Shown in pieces: positions 9,961-22,684 of a stretch of DNA of 64,000 nucleotides. Positions within the stretch are counted from its first letter, which is position 1. Each line of letters begins with the position of its first letter. Made by a program: the position numbers and the translations under genes. The stretch covers positions 868,001 through 932,000 of the forward strand of contig NC_133123.1 in NCBI RefSeq assembly GCF_033568475.1. The letters are read 5' to 3'. Source of the stretch: Henckelia pumila (lineage: Eukaryota > Streptophyta > Magnoliopsida > Lamiales > Gesneriaceae). The notes under the pieces were generated by a model that ran no database searches, was not told the origin of the DNA, and saw nothing but the letters and a program-made list of their open reading frames with translations.

Positions 9961-12885
9961 CTAAATATTCGAATCTTCTTTCTGTGCTTCTTTGATTCTC
10001 ATTAACAGTTCTGGCTCAGCTTTTATAGCACAAACATGAATCGGTCGCATATCTGTTTGAAATACTAATTCAGAAATACAACAATCTTCCACCATTTGAG
10101 ATACACCTATCGTAGACAAGGACAAAGAACATACCTTTCTACTTAAGGCGTCTGCAGCTGCATTAGATTTTCCTGGATAGTATTTGATCTCGCAATCAAA
10201 ATCTTTCAGTAAATCAAGCCATCTACGTTGTCTCATATTCAATTCTGATTGCGAAAATAGATATTTCAAACTTTTGTGATCAGAAAAGATGTCAAACTTC
10301 TCACCATAAAGATAATGTCGACATATCTTCAATGCAAAGACAATAGCGGCAAGCTCCAAATCATGGATAGGATATCGAGTCTCGTGTGGCTTTAACTGTC
10401 TAGAAGCATAAGCAATAACATGCCCTCGCTGCATAAGCACACAACCCAGACCCTTGTGAGAAGCATCACAATATAGAACAAAATCACCCGTACCTGATGG
10501 AATCGTCAAGACAGGTGCACTTGTAAGCCTTTTCTTCAACTCCAAGAAACTCATTTCACATGCTTCAGTCCAGACATACGGCTTATTTTTCTGAGTCAAT
10601 TGCGTAATAGGCTTCGCAATGCTGGAAAAATCTCTGATAAAGCGTCTATAATAACCTGCCAAGCCCATAAAACTCCGTATTTCCGGCATTGATGTAGGTC
10701 TAGGCCAATTCAGTACAGCCTCTACCTTGCTTGGATCCACTGAAATCCCATCACCTGAAATAATATGCCCAAGAAACACAACTTTCTGCAACCAAAATTC
10801 ACATTTCGATAACTTGGCATATAATTTCTCATTTCTCAAAGTCTGTAAAATGATTCTGAGATGTTTAGCATGATCATCCACATTCTTGGAATATATCAAG
10901 ATATCATCAATAAAAATAATGACAAAGTCATCCAAGTATTTTTGAAATACCCGATTCATCAATCCCATAAATACTGCAGGAGCATTGGTTAAACCAAAAG
11001 GCATGACGATGAATTCATAATGTCCATACCTTGTTCTAAAAGCAGTTTTAGGAATATCTTCATCTCGTACCCTCAGCTGATGATATCCAGATCGCAAATC
11101 AATCTTAGAATAGATAGCTGAACCCTGTAGCTGATCAAACAAATCATCTATTCTAGGCAGTGGATATTTATTCTTGATAGTTACCTTCTTCAATTGGCGA
11201 TAATCGATGCATAAGCACATTGAACCATCTTTCTTTCGTACAAATAGTACCGGAGCGCCCCAAGGTGAAATGCTCGGTCTAATGTACCCCTTGGCTAACA
11301 AATCTTCCAGTTGATCCTTCAACTCCTTCAATTCAATAGGTGCCATTCTGTAAGGAGCTTTGGATATTGGTTGCGTACCTGGAATTAACTCAATACTGAA
11401 ATCTATCTCTCGGATTGGAGGTAAACCAGGAATTTCATCAGGAAATACATCAGCAAATTCATGCACAACTGGAATATCTGTTACTGCTGGACTGGATTTC
11501 AATACATCGACTGCATAAATCAGAAATCCTTCCGCTCCTTTCTGCAATAAACGAGTCATAGATAGCACATATATCAAAGGGATCTTGGCTCGAGAACCCT
11601 TACTGTAGAATTTCCATTCTGATGCCATTTCTGGTCTAAAACGAACCACTTTCTGGAAACAATCTACAGTTGCCCTGTGCTTGGTTAACATGTCTATACC
11701 AACAATGCAATCAAAATCTGATAATCCAAGTACTATACAATCTAGATCAATCACATTCCCGTCATATTCCAAAGTACAATTTCGAATCATTCGAACAGAG
11801 ATAATACCTTCACCCAAAGGTGAAGAAATAGAAACAACAGTAGGCAATGACTCAGATGATAAGGAATGCATCATAACAAATTTTTCAAAGATGAATGTAT
11901 GTGATGCACCTGTATCTATCAAAACATAGGCAGGATAACCAGAAAGAAAGCAGTTACCTGCTATGACATCGTCAGGTGCTGCCTGAGCCTGTTCCTCAGT
12001 AAGTGCAAAAACTCGAGCCTGTTGTCTAGGAGGTTGAGTCACAGTCTGGCTTCCTCCTACTCTGGTCTGTTGATGAGGTTGTTGAGGCTGGAATGAATGC
12101 ACTGATTGCCTTTCTGCCTGAGGTGCTGGTCGAGAAGAAATTTTACCGATAGCTTGTTGGGGACATACTTTGGCATAATGACCTGGTTGGCGACAAATAT
12201 TGCAATTACCTGACACACATTTGCACTGATCGATAGCATGTCTTCCACCACACTTACCACAGAACACTCCTGATTCACCAGTTCTCTGACCTGTACTAAA
12301 CTGTCGTTGTCCACTCGAACTGGAAGAACTACTGCCTGCTCTCTTGAATTGCTTCCCTTTTGGTCTGAATCGAGAATCCTTTCTGCCACTGCTTCCTCCC
12401 TCAAATCTGGGAGATGGTTGCTGAAACTGTGGCGGATTCTGTGGAATTAAGGCTGATACAGGCTGGGGAGATGGCTGTGGAATAAATGGTACTCCTCTTT
12501 GTCGCAAAATACCGGCTTCTGCTCCCTTAGCTTTGTTCAAAGCATCAGCAAAGGTATTAGGTCTTCCACTGTTCACCAATGTAAATACATCTGGATTGAG
12601 GCCATTGATAAACTGATCTGCCATTGCTTCGTCAGTTGCTGCTATATGTGGAGCAAACTTCAAAAGACTTGAAAATTTGGCCATATATTCCTCAATATTC
12701 AAGTTGCCTTGCCTTAGATTGGCAAATTCAGCACCCTTATCCTTCCTGTAGGAGACTGAAAAGAAACGTTGATAGAACTCAGTTTTAAAGACAGTCCAGG
12801 TGATAATCGTACCTCGTTGTTCCAATGCCCGTTTTGTAGTAATCCACCAACTTTTGGCAACTTCGTGAAGTTGATGTATTACCAC
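9961..12885 (-). pseudogene. Gag C-terminus, protease, RT and RNase H (inner element)
   Basis: One open stretch of 974 codons. The gag domain has CCHC knuckles around residues 206-235 ([14 protein letters not shown]). The protease has DTGASHTF near residue 324. The RT has the motif [10 protein letters not shown], and the RNase H begins [12 protein letters not shown] and includes the DALSRK end. It is bounded by a TGA at 12886-12888 (gag) and a TAG at 9961-9963 (before the integrase), both simple transitions from sense codons. Family polyproteins run about 1400-1500 residues, so this is the middle of one polyprotein. Confidence 0.92.
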
Positions 12886-13173
12886 TCAGATACGACGATC
12901 ATCGGTATAGTCGAGTGATTCAAACAACTGTTCTATGTCTTCAAGCCAATTTTCACAATCAACTGAATTTTCTGTTCCTTTCAATTTTGGCGGTTTGAAA
13001 GACTGAAATCGCTTCAACAAAGTCTCCATTGGAGTAGCAGTAGGATCCATAGGGTCAGCAGATGTACTACCATGTGCATTCTGAGGTTCAACAACTGCCG
13101 GTGGTATTGGTGCTGGTTCATCTTGGGGAACAACCAATGGATGTCTAGTAGCTGGTGCTTTACGGGGAGGCAT
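12886..13173 (-). pseudogene. Gag N-terminus (inner element)
   Basis: Starts MPPRKAPATR, followed by a Pro-rich linker and FKPPKLKGTENSVDCENWL, a typical start of plant chromovirus gag. It is cut after 95 codons by a TGA that is in frame with the rest of gag (9961-12885). Confidence 0.9.
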
Positions 13174-13490
13174 ATCTGATTGTCAAACAGATTAGTGCAT
13201 AAACAATATCATATGCAATAATTTATTCCATCCTTCTCTGATAAGCATTCTCATGCGTTCTCATAAGAATTCAGGTTCTGACTGAGGATAATCTGGAATC
13301 CAATTGCATATATAGCATGCAGTAGCAATAAAAGCACATAATCATGCAATCACATAATTATTGCAATATCAAGCATGCTAGCATATAATGCACATAATCA
13401 GATACAACATGTAATCTCATGCAATATCAAACAATCAGACAGACTCAATCTACCCCACTCATCAACTTCTATCTAAATCCAGAAACTTAC
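13174..13490 (-). other. 5' leader of inner element
   Basis: 317 bp between PBS and gag start. AT-rich, with repeated CATGCA/ATGCAA words; no ORF or other feature seen. Confidence 0.6.
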
Positions 13491-13502
13491 GCTCTGATAC
13501 CA
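13491..13502 (-). promoter_or_regulatory. tRNA-Met PBS of inner element
   Basis: The minus strand reads TGGTATCAGAGC, the exact complement of the plant initiator tRNA-Met 3' end, 5 bases from the LTR. Confidence 0.9.
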
Positions 13503-13507
13503 CCTGT

Positions 13508-15599
13508 TGTGGGGACTCGGGTTGCTAATCTTATCTTAGGGAAATTTATTGTAATTAACAATTAAACAAGTACTTAAAAGAATTAAAGAAATAAGAGCTA
13601 AAATTTTTTTTTTAAAAAGGCTACAGTGTCTCGCTCGATCGGTTAAACTTGGCCGATCGAGCGAGCTCAAAAACACAAAAGCTCTGTTCCAAAATTCAAG
13701 GCCTCGCTCGATCGGTGAACTTCTACCGATATAGCGGGCAACAAAAGTCGAATTCTCTGTTTTGCTAAATAAGGGCCTCGCTCGATCGGTGAACTTCAGC
13801 CGATCGAGCGGGCTCTAAATCCAGAAAACTCTGCTGCCATATTTTTGCTGTCAAAGATTGAAAAACAAACCATAATCTCTTATATATGCTACCAAACAAG
13901 ATACATGCTATCTCATAACATCTTATAAGCTTCCATACACAAGATATACAAACTATCATGTACCCAACCACAATATACAAAGTTCTTGTATCAATTCTAG
14001 CATGGTTTAACAACTCAAAGTACAAGTCTTGCTGCTAAAACCCGTGTCCTCACTTGCTATGATTCTACCTCGAGCTATCCTTGTCTTTTCTGACTAGCAC
14101 CTGCCCCACCTATTGCCATGCACACATACAAAACAAAGCAATAGCCGGATACATCCGGTGAGAATAAAGTCCCAGTATAAACAACTTAAAGTGCGAGATA
14201 ATAAACGTGAATGCAATGCATATGACCAAAAGAGGCTAGCAAGCTGATATCAATCGAATATAAGTTCTTGGGATCCCGAGGAAATAAAATCTTTAACCAA
14301 CACCAACTCACCCAATCGAGGTGAAGTTAAATACTTTATTTCCTCTGACTTTGGTGCAACTATAGTGAGTCTTCTGGCTCTGGAAGTAAGTCTAAAATCC
14401 GTGCCACTCAACTATAGTCCTCCAAACGTCATATGCACTCTAGGCTTTTAACCCTCTGTGCTTTTCAGGCTGGAGTTCAAGATGAATGCAACATGTTCTG
14501 TATGCATTAAATGCTATAAAACATCTTGAACAACTAGTCACATAACCAAGCAAAGCAATACAATCAAGTAATCACATAAGGAACATAAGGAAACAAGTAT
14601 ATGATTGACATGGGAATACTCGAAACAATAGCTATTTCGAGCATTCTATCCCATCTGGATTCGCTGTCATTTATACCTTTCAATAGCATGTCTGGAAGTA
14701 CTTCAAGTCTGCAATGAAATCAATGATAAAGCATATCAAAAGGTTGCTCAATTTCTCAACTCAATCTCAAGTACAATGCTAGCAAACCTTGCTTCAACTT
14801 CTTCTCGATTCGAATCGGAACTCTTGAGTCGTAAATCTTCGATTGAAAGCTGAGACATATCAAAGAGCTAACAAGATCAGATGCAACTCAAACCATGCTT
14901 CTGTGAATCAAGAATATCAAAGTCTTGACATTTTGCGAATCGACGGCGTAACGGCTACAAATCGGCAATCCCAACAATATCCAAATCCATATACTAATCA
15001 AGATAACTCAACATATCAATTCAATACCATCAAAAACCTCATAATCATATAGTGTAGGGTTCGAATATTTGCTTCTTAAAATCATAAGAAATCCGAACGA
15101 CAGTCTTTTTCCGAACCGTCTGCGAATACATGATCGGTACAGCTGTTATACGCATATATATTAAAATCATGAATTTCCATCTTCAACATAAAAATAAAAT
15201 CTGAGAAAAGTGAATGAAACTTGTACCAAATCAAAGGTCTCGGAGCTGTGATCGCAGATATATATTTATCTGGAATTTCTAACAACCGGAGCGCGAGTTA
15301 TCGAAGCTTTTTTGGATCAAAAATGGTGTTGAAGATGGTTCAGCCGAGTCTTCTGCCTATTCCCTTTACTTCTGATGGCTTTCACGTGTAATAATAAATC
15401 AAGTGGAAATTAAGATATATATGGCTAAATTGCAGTTTAGTCCCTGAACTTTTAGCTATTTGCAATTCAGTCCCCGAAAAAGCGATTTAATTCAATTTCA
15501 ACCCTTTTCAATTTAAGAATATTAGAATTTAATTCTAAACTCTAAATATTCCCAAATTAAATATTTTCGGATTAAAATTAAATAATCCCGGGCCTTACA
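13508..15599 (-). repeat. Right LTR of inner element
   Basis: Partner of 6370-8469. It carries the same three CTCGCTCGATCGGT hairpins, one arm altered (CCGATATAGCGGG near 13725). Ends in CTTACA, followed by the ggtac duplication. Confidence 0.9.
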
Positions 15600-15604
15600 G
15601 GTAC

Positions 15605-15615
15605 GGGGTACTACA
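15605..15615 (-). repeat. Displaced end of outer element's left LTR
   Basis: ggggtactaca matches the terminal bases gaggtactaca of the right LTR (21541-21551) with one change. It directly precedes the outer polypurine tract (15616-15625, GTGGGGGAGAA on the minus strand). It proves the inner element cut the left LTR. Confidence 0.85.
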
Positions 15616-15747
15616 TTCTCCCCCACTTAAGATATTTCGTCCTCGAAAATAGATCTTAAGTACTGAATGTAATACGCGATACAGGAAATTTCCTATTCAA
15701 ATCAAACGTTTACAGAGTTTACAACTGAAAACATCTCAAAACAGAAA

Positions 15748-18705
15748 TCAAAATAACTCAGGATGGTCTTCACGCATCCTGCTCTCAAGCTCCCAAGTAG
15801 CTTCTTCAGTGCCTTGACGCTGCCACTGAACTAAAACCAAAGAAATGACTTTGTTTTGCAGAACCTTATCCTTATAGTCCAGGATACGAGTAGGTCTCTC
15901 AACATAAGTCAAATCCTTATCCACCTGAACATCAGACCGTTGTAGAATGTGAGACTCATCCGCCACATACCGTCGCAACAAAGATACGTGGAACACGTCA
16001 TGAATACTGGACAGATACGGTGGCAAAGCTAAACGATAAGCCAAATCGCCAATGCTCTCCAAAATCTCAAACGGACCGATAAATCTGGGAGATAACTTGC
16101 CATTAAGGCCAAATCTGAGAACCTTGCGGAAAGGTGACACTCTCAGAAATACTCTCTCCCTAACATCGAGCTGCAAAGGTCTACGCTTAGTGTTAGCATA
16201 GCTGGCCTGACGATCCTGTGCAGTCTTAATCCGTTTCTTGATTTGATCGACAATGTCAATTGCCTGCTGGATTAACTCTGGTCCCTCAGCCTATCTCTCC
16301 CCCACTTCTTCCCAGAAAAGTGGAGTATGAAAAAGTCGTCCGTACAACGCCTCAAACGGTGCCATACCAATGCTAGTATGATAGCTGTTGTTGTACGCGA
16401 ACTCAATCAATGACAAATGATCCTGCCAGGCTGAAACAAAATCCATAACACACGCTCAAAGCATATCCTCCAACGTACGAATAGTGCACTCTGACTGACC
16501 ATCAGTCTCCGGATGATAGGCAGTACTCAGACTGAGAGTAGTACCCATCGTATGCTGAACACTCCCCCAGAATCTAGAAGTAAACCTGGGGTCTCGATCG
16601 CTGACAATGCTCACAGGCACTCCATGAAGTCGAACGATCTCATGAATGTACAACCGAGCCATACGATCCACGTTGTACTCTCGGCTATAGGCAATGAAAT
16701 ACACTGACTTGGTGAGTCGGTCCACCACAACCCAGATAGCATCACAATTCCTCGAAGTCGCCGGCAAATGGGTCACAAAATCCATCGTGATATACTCCCA
16801 TTTCCACTCAGGAATAGGCAGACTGTGAAGCAAACCTCCAGGTCGTCGGTGATTTTCCTTGACCTGCTGACACACCAAACATCTCGAAACAAACTGATAA
16901 ACACTGCGTTTCATTCCCTTCCACCAGAACCGAGTACGTAGATCCTTGTACATTTTGTTGCTCCCCGGATGAATACTCAACTTGGTGCGATGTGCCTGAA
17001 ACAAGATCTCCTCTCGCAACTCTGCATCCTTCAGAATCACAAGACTACCAGACAAACACAGAAAACCATCTGGCTGATAGTGAAATCCAGACGTGCTAGC
17101 CTCGTTGGCTAGACGAGCCAACAGCTGGGTCTTCGAATCAGACATCTGAGTATCTCGAATCCTCGAATACAAAGCTGGCTCAGATAAAATCGCAAACATC
17201 TGGATAGTCTGCATACATTTCTTATGCTTGAAGGTAAACCCTGAAGAACAACAGTTGCTGATCGCACTAGACATCGAACAAGTCTGAAGTGCAGATAGTC
17301 GCACCTTGAGACTCAAGGCATCAGCAGTGAGATTAGCAGCTCCTGGATGGTACTTAATCTCGCAATCATAGTCCTTAAGTAAATCCATCAAACGCCTCTG
17401 TCTCATGTTCAACTCCGCCTGAGTGAACAAATACTTGAGACTCTTATGGTCGGTGAAAATCTCAAATTTCTCGCCATACAGATAATGACGCCAGATCTTC
17501 AAAGCGAACACAATGGCTGCTAACTCCAAATCATGGACTGGATAATTGTCCTCGTGCAACTTCAACTGTCTAGAAGCGTATGCAATCACATGCCCATTTT
17601 GAGTCAGGACACAACCTAACCCCTGAAGAGAAGCATCCGTGTAAACCACATACCCTTCAGATCCTGACGGTAAATCCAATACTGGCGCAGAATTCAACCG
17701 CCATCGAAGCTCACAAAAGTTCTCCTCATACTCGGAGGACCACTCGAAATCCACACCCTTGCGGGTAAGATGAGTCAAAGGTCGAGCTAACTGAGAGAAA
17801 TTCAAGATAAAGCGACGATAATAACCTGCTAGACCCAGGAAACTACGGATCTCAGCAACCGTCGTCGGGCGTGACCAATTAAGCACAACCTCAATCTTGC
17901 TCGGATCAACAGAAATTCCCTCCCTGGATATGATATGGCCAAGAAAGACCACTTGATCCATCCAGAACTCACACTTGCTCAACTTGGAGTACAACTGCTC
18001 ATCCCGAAGAGTGTGTAGTACTAGTCGCAAGTGAGAAACATGCTCCTCCGTGTTACGCGAATAGACCAAGATGTCGTCAATGAAAACCACGACAAACTTA
18101 TCCAAATACTCACTGAAGACGTGGTTCATCAAATCCATAAAAATATCCGGCGCATTAGTCAACCCGAATGTCATCATTAGAAACTCGTAATGCCCATAGC
18201 GAGTACGGAATGTAGTCTTGGCCACGTCCTGGTCTCGGACTCTCAACTGATGATACCCAGATCTCAAGTCAATCTTGGAGTAAACTGAAGTGCCCTGCAG
18301 CTAATCGAACAAGTCATCGATACGAGGCAAATAATACTTGTTCTTCACAGTAACTCGATTCAGCTGCCGATAGTCAATGCACAGTCGCATCGACCTATCC
18401 TTCTTCTTTACGAAGAGAACAGGAGCTCCCCAAGGAGATACACTAGGACGAATGTACCCCTTGTCCAAAAGATCCTGTAGCTGATTCTTCAACTCTCGCA
18501 TCTCTGACGGAGCCAGACGATACGGTGCTCGAGAGATAGGATACGTGCCAGGAATCAACTCTATGCCAAACTTGAATTCTCTAACAGGAGGACAACCCAG
18601 AATCTCATCAGGAAAAACATCTGGGAATTCATCCACAACAGGAATGCTCTCTAACCCAATGCTCAGCGGAAAAATCAACTGCATAGATAAGGTAGCCTTT
18701 CCCAC
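15748..18705 (-). pseudogene. Pol region: RT, RNase H, integrase (outer element)
   Basis: All parts are in one frame. The RT N-terminus is 18301-18705 (ending at a TAG). RT, RNase H and integrase follow in 16456-18267, including [22 protein letters not shown], the integrase finger [20 protein letters not shown] and [13 protein letters not shown]. After a gap with stops, the integrase C-terminal domain with EEATWELESRMREDHPE lies at 15748-16176. The link to gag is frameshifted near 18650-18700. It is older and more decayed than the inner copy. Confidence 0.9.
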
Positions 18706-20161
18706 CAGACTCCAGAGCTCGACAGGCTCTCAAAGCAGATACTATGGGCATCGGGGATCGTGCTCCCTCACCATAGAAAAACCAGTTATCACCCTCAACC
18801 GGATGAAAGCGTACTATTCTCTGGTAGCAGTCCACTGAAGCTCGATAGGTAGTCAGCATGTCTATCCCCAAAATGCAATCGAAGTCATCCATCGAAAGGA
18901 CCATGAGATTCGCTAACAGAATATTTCCCTCAAACTCTAAAGGACAACCCATCACTAGACGCTTAGCCAAAGCAGATTGGCCAGTCGGAGTAGAAACAGA
19001 CATCACTACGTCTAGTGCAATGTATGATAACTTATGCCTCTTAACAAATCGTGCAGAAATGAAGGAATGAGATGCACCAGTGTCAATAAGTACAAGAGCA
19101 GGTATACCATAAAGCAAAAATGTACCTGCGATGACCTTCTCATTCTCCTCCACTACCTGATCATGTCTCAAGGCAAACACCTGGCCAGAAGCTCGTGGCC
19201 GCAAATGAGAACTCCCAGCAGGCTGCCCCTGCGTCTTCTGCTGAACGGAGGCCTGAGAACCAGATCCTAAACCAGAACCAAAACCGCCTCCCCCAGATGC
19301 TGGACAATCCCTCCGGAGATGTCCAACCTCTCCACAATGGAAACAAGCTCCAGAAGCTCTACGGCACTTGTCGGACGGATGGTTCTTCTCACAGTGATCA
19401 CACTTGTCCTTCTTCCCAAAACGGACAACACCACCAGAACCAGAGGAAGGAGTAGACCCGGACTTCTTGAATGACTGGGCACGGGGGGCCAAAGAACTAG
19501 CAGGCCTCGACTGAGAAAAAGACCTATTCCACCGAATGCTATCATCCGCCTGGTGACAACGGCTCACCAAACCCTCATAGGACATGCCATCACCTACCGC
19601 CACACGGTCATGGATCTGAGGGTTAAGGCCCTAAAGGAACATGTTGTACTTCATCGCATCACTGTCAGCAATCTCTGGGCAATAGGCTAACAGATCGAAG
19701 AACTTCTGCTGATACTCCTCGATGTTCATATTTCCTTGGAGTAGACTCAGAAGCTCACCTGCCTTCGTCTGTCGGAGCGCAGGAGGAAAATACAGCTTTT
19801 GGAAAGCTGTGCGGAACTCGGCCCAGGTGGCCACTCCTTTCGCCGTAACGAAGGGTGCAGAAATAAACCTTCACCACCTTCGGGCTCGTCCGTCCAGAAG
19901 ATACCCCAGTGTCTCCATCTTATGCTCCTCGGTACAATGAAGCGTCCGGAAAGTCGTCTCCATGCGGTCTAACCAGTTCTCCGCCTCTTCCGGAGACTCG
20001 TCTCCAACCAAGGGCTTAGGACATGTCTGCAAGAATCGACTAATACTGAAACGATCCTCATCACGACGACGATGATGGCGCTCTCGGCGACATTTCCGAT
20101 CCTCATCGCCCCAACGACCACCACCACTACCATGAGAACTCTGGTCATCATAGTTTGCCAT
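18629..20161 (-). pseudogene. Gag and protease (outer element)
   Basis: The gag start MANYDDQSSHGSGGGRW at 20161 is preceded by the leader and PBS. The frame continues through 19631-19834 and 18629-19603 with in-frame stops at 19871 and 19631. Two zinc fingers lie around 19320-19400 (CDHCEKNHPSDKC, then CFHCGEVGHLRRDC). The protease is at about 19040-19110 ([10 protein letters not shown]). Gag packages the element RNA; the protease matures the polyprotein. Confidence 0.88.
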
Positions 20162-20222
20162 CTACAAAAATCACCTCGCGGTTAACTTATGAAGAATCTA
20201 AATCCCAAGAATTCTTTTGCAT

Positions 20223-20234
20223 GCTCTGATACCA
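20223..20234 (-). promoter_or_regulatory. tRNA-Met PBS of outer element
   Basis: The minus strand reads TGGTATCAGAGC, four bases from the LTR boundary at 20239. Confidence 0.9.
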
Positions 20235-20238
20235 TAAA

Positions 20239-21551
20239 TGTAGTGACCCTTACCCGGATCACCTACTAACAGAACTTAAGCATGCAATTAACTTAATTAA
20301 ACAGATATCAAAATTAAACTGCGAAAACCATAAACCAAAGTACAATTCCAAGAAAAGAAATCGGTAAATACCCAAATAATATACAACCAGATCGAATGGC
20401 TGTATCAATCTAATAACAACAGAAATAAAACCTAGGTGACGCTCCAGCCAGCCAACCACTGCCTAGCCCCTCTTGGATCAACCCGCATCGTCCAAACGCA
20501 AACCTGCCCCATGGAATAGGGTATCCAAAAACACAGAGTACGAGATGTGAGCACAAAACACTCAGTACGAGAGTATGAGTATACATGCATGCAAAGTGAA
20601 CTACCTAAAACTCGAGGTCAAGGATCAGATACCAAAAACAGACTGGGCCCTGGTATGTAGCACGATTTGCCGTTGCTTCAGGAGGTGGCTTCCATACCGA
20701 GTACATGTGGATACACCGGACCCAAATCAATGGAAGTTCATCCACTGACAGGATAGAGTACAACCCTACTAATATACATCTCGAAGGAGATAACAGAAAG
20801 ATGCAAATGTATGCAACATAAAATCATGACATATAAATCATGCAGTCACATAATACATGCATACTCAGTCAGGATATCTCGAACAGTACTTCCGTATCTC
20901 AAATCAGTGCAAGCTCTACCAACTCTAGGTCCACGCCTATAGTCTGCTCTACACTGCCAAATTACACTACTATCATTATAGTGCTCTAAAAGCCTTAACT
21001 AAGCTAAAGCATACTCCTAAATATTTTTAGGAAGCAAAAGCTATACCTTCGTCCGTCGTTAGCCTTTTGCTGTTGAATGCCTCAAAACTAGGCCACAGCT
21101 TTGCTACAACGCCTGGACTGCTATGCCACTTTCGGATTCCCAACGGGATGCCTAAAATGCCCTAGATCTGAACTAGAAGGCTAAGGAATCGAGAGAGAAG
21201 AGGTGAATGTGTGCCTAAATCTGAATCTCGGCTCCTCTATTTATAGGCGACGATCGGAGCCTCCGTTCCTCGATCGGAACGTCCGATCCCAACATTGGAG
21301 CTTACGATCTCGCTTATCTGCCACGTGCCAAAATATCACTGGTTGACTTCGGATAGGGCAATGGAGCTTCCGATCCTGATCGGAGCTTCCGATCTTGCCA
21401 CACGTCATGCCTGACGTAATTTCGATCGAAGCTTCCGATCCTGATCGGAACTTTCGATCTTACCTTCGGAGCTTCCGATTGTCCGATACACAATTTTTTT
21501 AATTAGCATTAATTATCCCTTAATCACTAATTTCGGGTACGAGGTACTACA
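20239..21551 (-). repeat. Right LTR of outer element
   Basis: 1313 bp, TG to CA in either reading (TGTAGTGACC to GTACTACA). Contains the GATCGGAGCTTCCGATC palindrome cluster at about 21250-21485. An internal stretch is also found as an isolated fragment at 31828-32239. Confidence 0.9.
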
Positions 21552-21556
21552 CTCAG
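21552..21556. repeat. 5-bp TSD of outer element, right
   Basis: ctcag, pairing with atcag at 5041-5045. Confidence 0.65.
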
Positions 21557-22401
21557 GAAGTGTTGAGATATCCATTACTGATTTCTCTTCATTTGATCCT
21601 TCAAATAAGAACTTGTCTTTATTTCTTCGACATTTTATGTATATCATCGGTTGATAGAATTTGTCATTTTCCCAATCTGGAAGGGTTGAATGAATACTTA
21701 ATGTTAACACTGGATCGTCCTTGAAGACTGCTTTCTTGAACTGGATAATACTATTTCTCAGTTGATATGAAAATGGTTCTATCTCTTGATTGTTGGGACT
21801 GACTTCTAATCCACTTAATAATCCATTTGAAAAAAAATCTTGCGACTTCATGCGCTGGAGCACCCTGCAGTGTTCTTGCTCTTGATATGCTCTGTGTATC
21901 ACAAGTTTGTAGCCAAGATCCTGCAGATGGTTTGGCTATTCTCAAATAGTTTAGTGTTTCAAAGAATTCAGTCTTAATTTTTTCTGGAAAATTTATTTTT
22001 TCAAAAATTGGTTTCTGTGGTCGCAAATTGACCATATTTCTTTCTTTTGTTTCAAGGGTGCTTTTAAACGTCCTTTCTTCTTTTTAATTTTTCTCGGTGT
22101 TGGCTATGACCACCGATTCTTTCTTCTTTTCTTTTTTTTTTTCACCTTCTTTTTCTTGGTTATTAGTGTTGGCTGTGACCACTGACTGTTTTTCATTCGT
22201 CTCCATTATTTTGTCAAATGAAGTTGCTAACTTGATTGGAGTTTTTGGTGAGGAGGATGATGATGATGATGTTGTCATCTTTTCTTTTATCCTCTGAATT
22301 TTTTCATTTATATTCTTTTTTCTTTGTTGAAGAATCTGAATTTCTTCATCTATTTCAATCAATTGTTCTTCTAATTGATTTAAATGCTCTATCCTACACA
22401 A
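21557..22401 (-). pseudogene. N-terminal and central TAV-position protein (unit 1)
   Basis: Starts at 22401 with a Gln/Glu/Lys/Ile-rich stretch (residues 1-40) likely to form a coiled coil, then a Ser-rich run and a Lys/Glu-rich run. A stop at 22084 is followed, in the same frame, by a segment with LQTCDTQSISRARTLQGAP. A frameshift near 21900 leads into the last segment, cut by the LTR element. Position after RNase H and before the promoter matches caulimovirid transactivator/viroplasmin genes. I do not see a clear viroplasmin motif. Confidence 0.55.
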
Positions 22402-22684
22402 GAAAACATATATATATATATATATATATATAAAATGGTTAGAAATTTAACTCTTTATCGTGAGTAATTCGGATAGTTGTATCATGCGTATCATTGCATT
22501 TATGAATTTTTTTGCAAGAATTGAACCAATCTTTATGAGATTGATTATTTTACTCATAGAGTAATTCATGTTTCTGAATATAAATCTTATTTCATCAATT
22601 TATATTCTCCATGCTTTCTGAGGCATGTTCGGATGACTTGAAGCCATAAAATAATTCATGTTTATGAATATAAATCTCATTTCA
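22402..22684 (-). repeat. TA microsatellite and 91-bp tandem duplication (unit 1)
   Basis: (TA)n at about 22408-22431. A unit of 91 bp then starts at 22562 (TAATTCATGTTT) and again at 22653, carrying ATGCTTTCTGAGGCATGTTC in both copies. The second copy covers the RNase H stop region, so the duplication copied the 3' end of the pol gene into the spacer before the TAV-position gene. Confidence 0.7.

Larger units (their letters stand above)
6370..15599 (-). mobile_element. Inner Tekay/Del-like Ty3/gypsy chromovirus
   Basis: LTRs at 6370-8469 and 13508-15599 (about 2.1 kb) begin TGTGGGGAC on the plus strand and end CTTACA. The TSD is ggtac (6365-6369 and 15600-15604), exact. PBS is at 13491-13502, polypurine tract at 8470-8480 and gag-pol at 8581-13173 on the minus strand. 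The element sits in the left LTR of the outer one, so it is younger. The coding region has only a few in-frame stops and no obvious frameshift. Confidence 0.93.
5046..21551 (-). mobile_element. Outer Tekay/Del-like Ty3/gypsy chromovirus
   Basis: The minus-strand element has LTRs of about 1.3 kb: left 5046-6369 plus 15605-15615, right 20239-21551. The tRNA-Met PBS is at 20223-20234, the polypurine tract at 15616-15625 and gag-pol at 15748-20161. LTRs run TG to CA on the coding strand; the left LTR terminal base pair next to the TSD is mutated. The domain order PR, RT, RNase H, INT with a C-terminal chromodomain-like tail (EEATWE) identifies a chromovirus, most like Tekay/Del. It is inserted in the TAV-position gene of the caulimovirid and hosts a second element in its left LTR. 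Confidence 0.9.

Noticed and set aside
11681-11929. Plus-strand ORF opposite gag-protease
   Set aside because: Shadow of the minus-strand polyprotein in another frame; the same applies to plus-strand frames at 16513-19940 and 40796-42685.
22097-22433. Plus-strand hydrophobic ORFs
   Set aside because: Antisense of the Lys/Glu/Ser-rich TAV-position gene; composition artefact.
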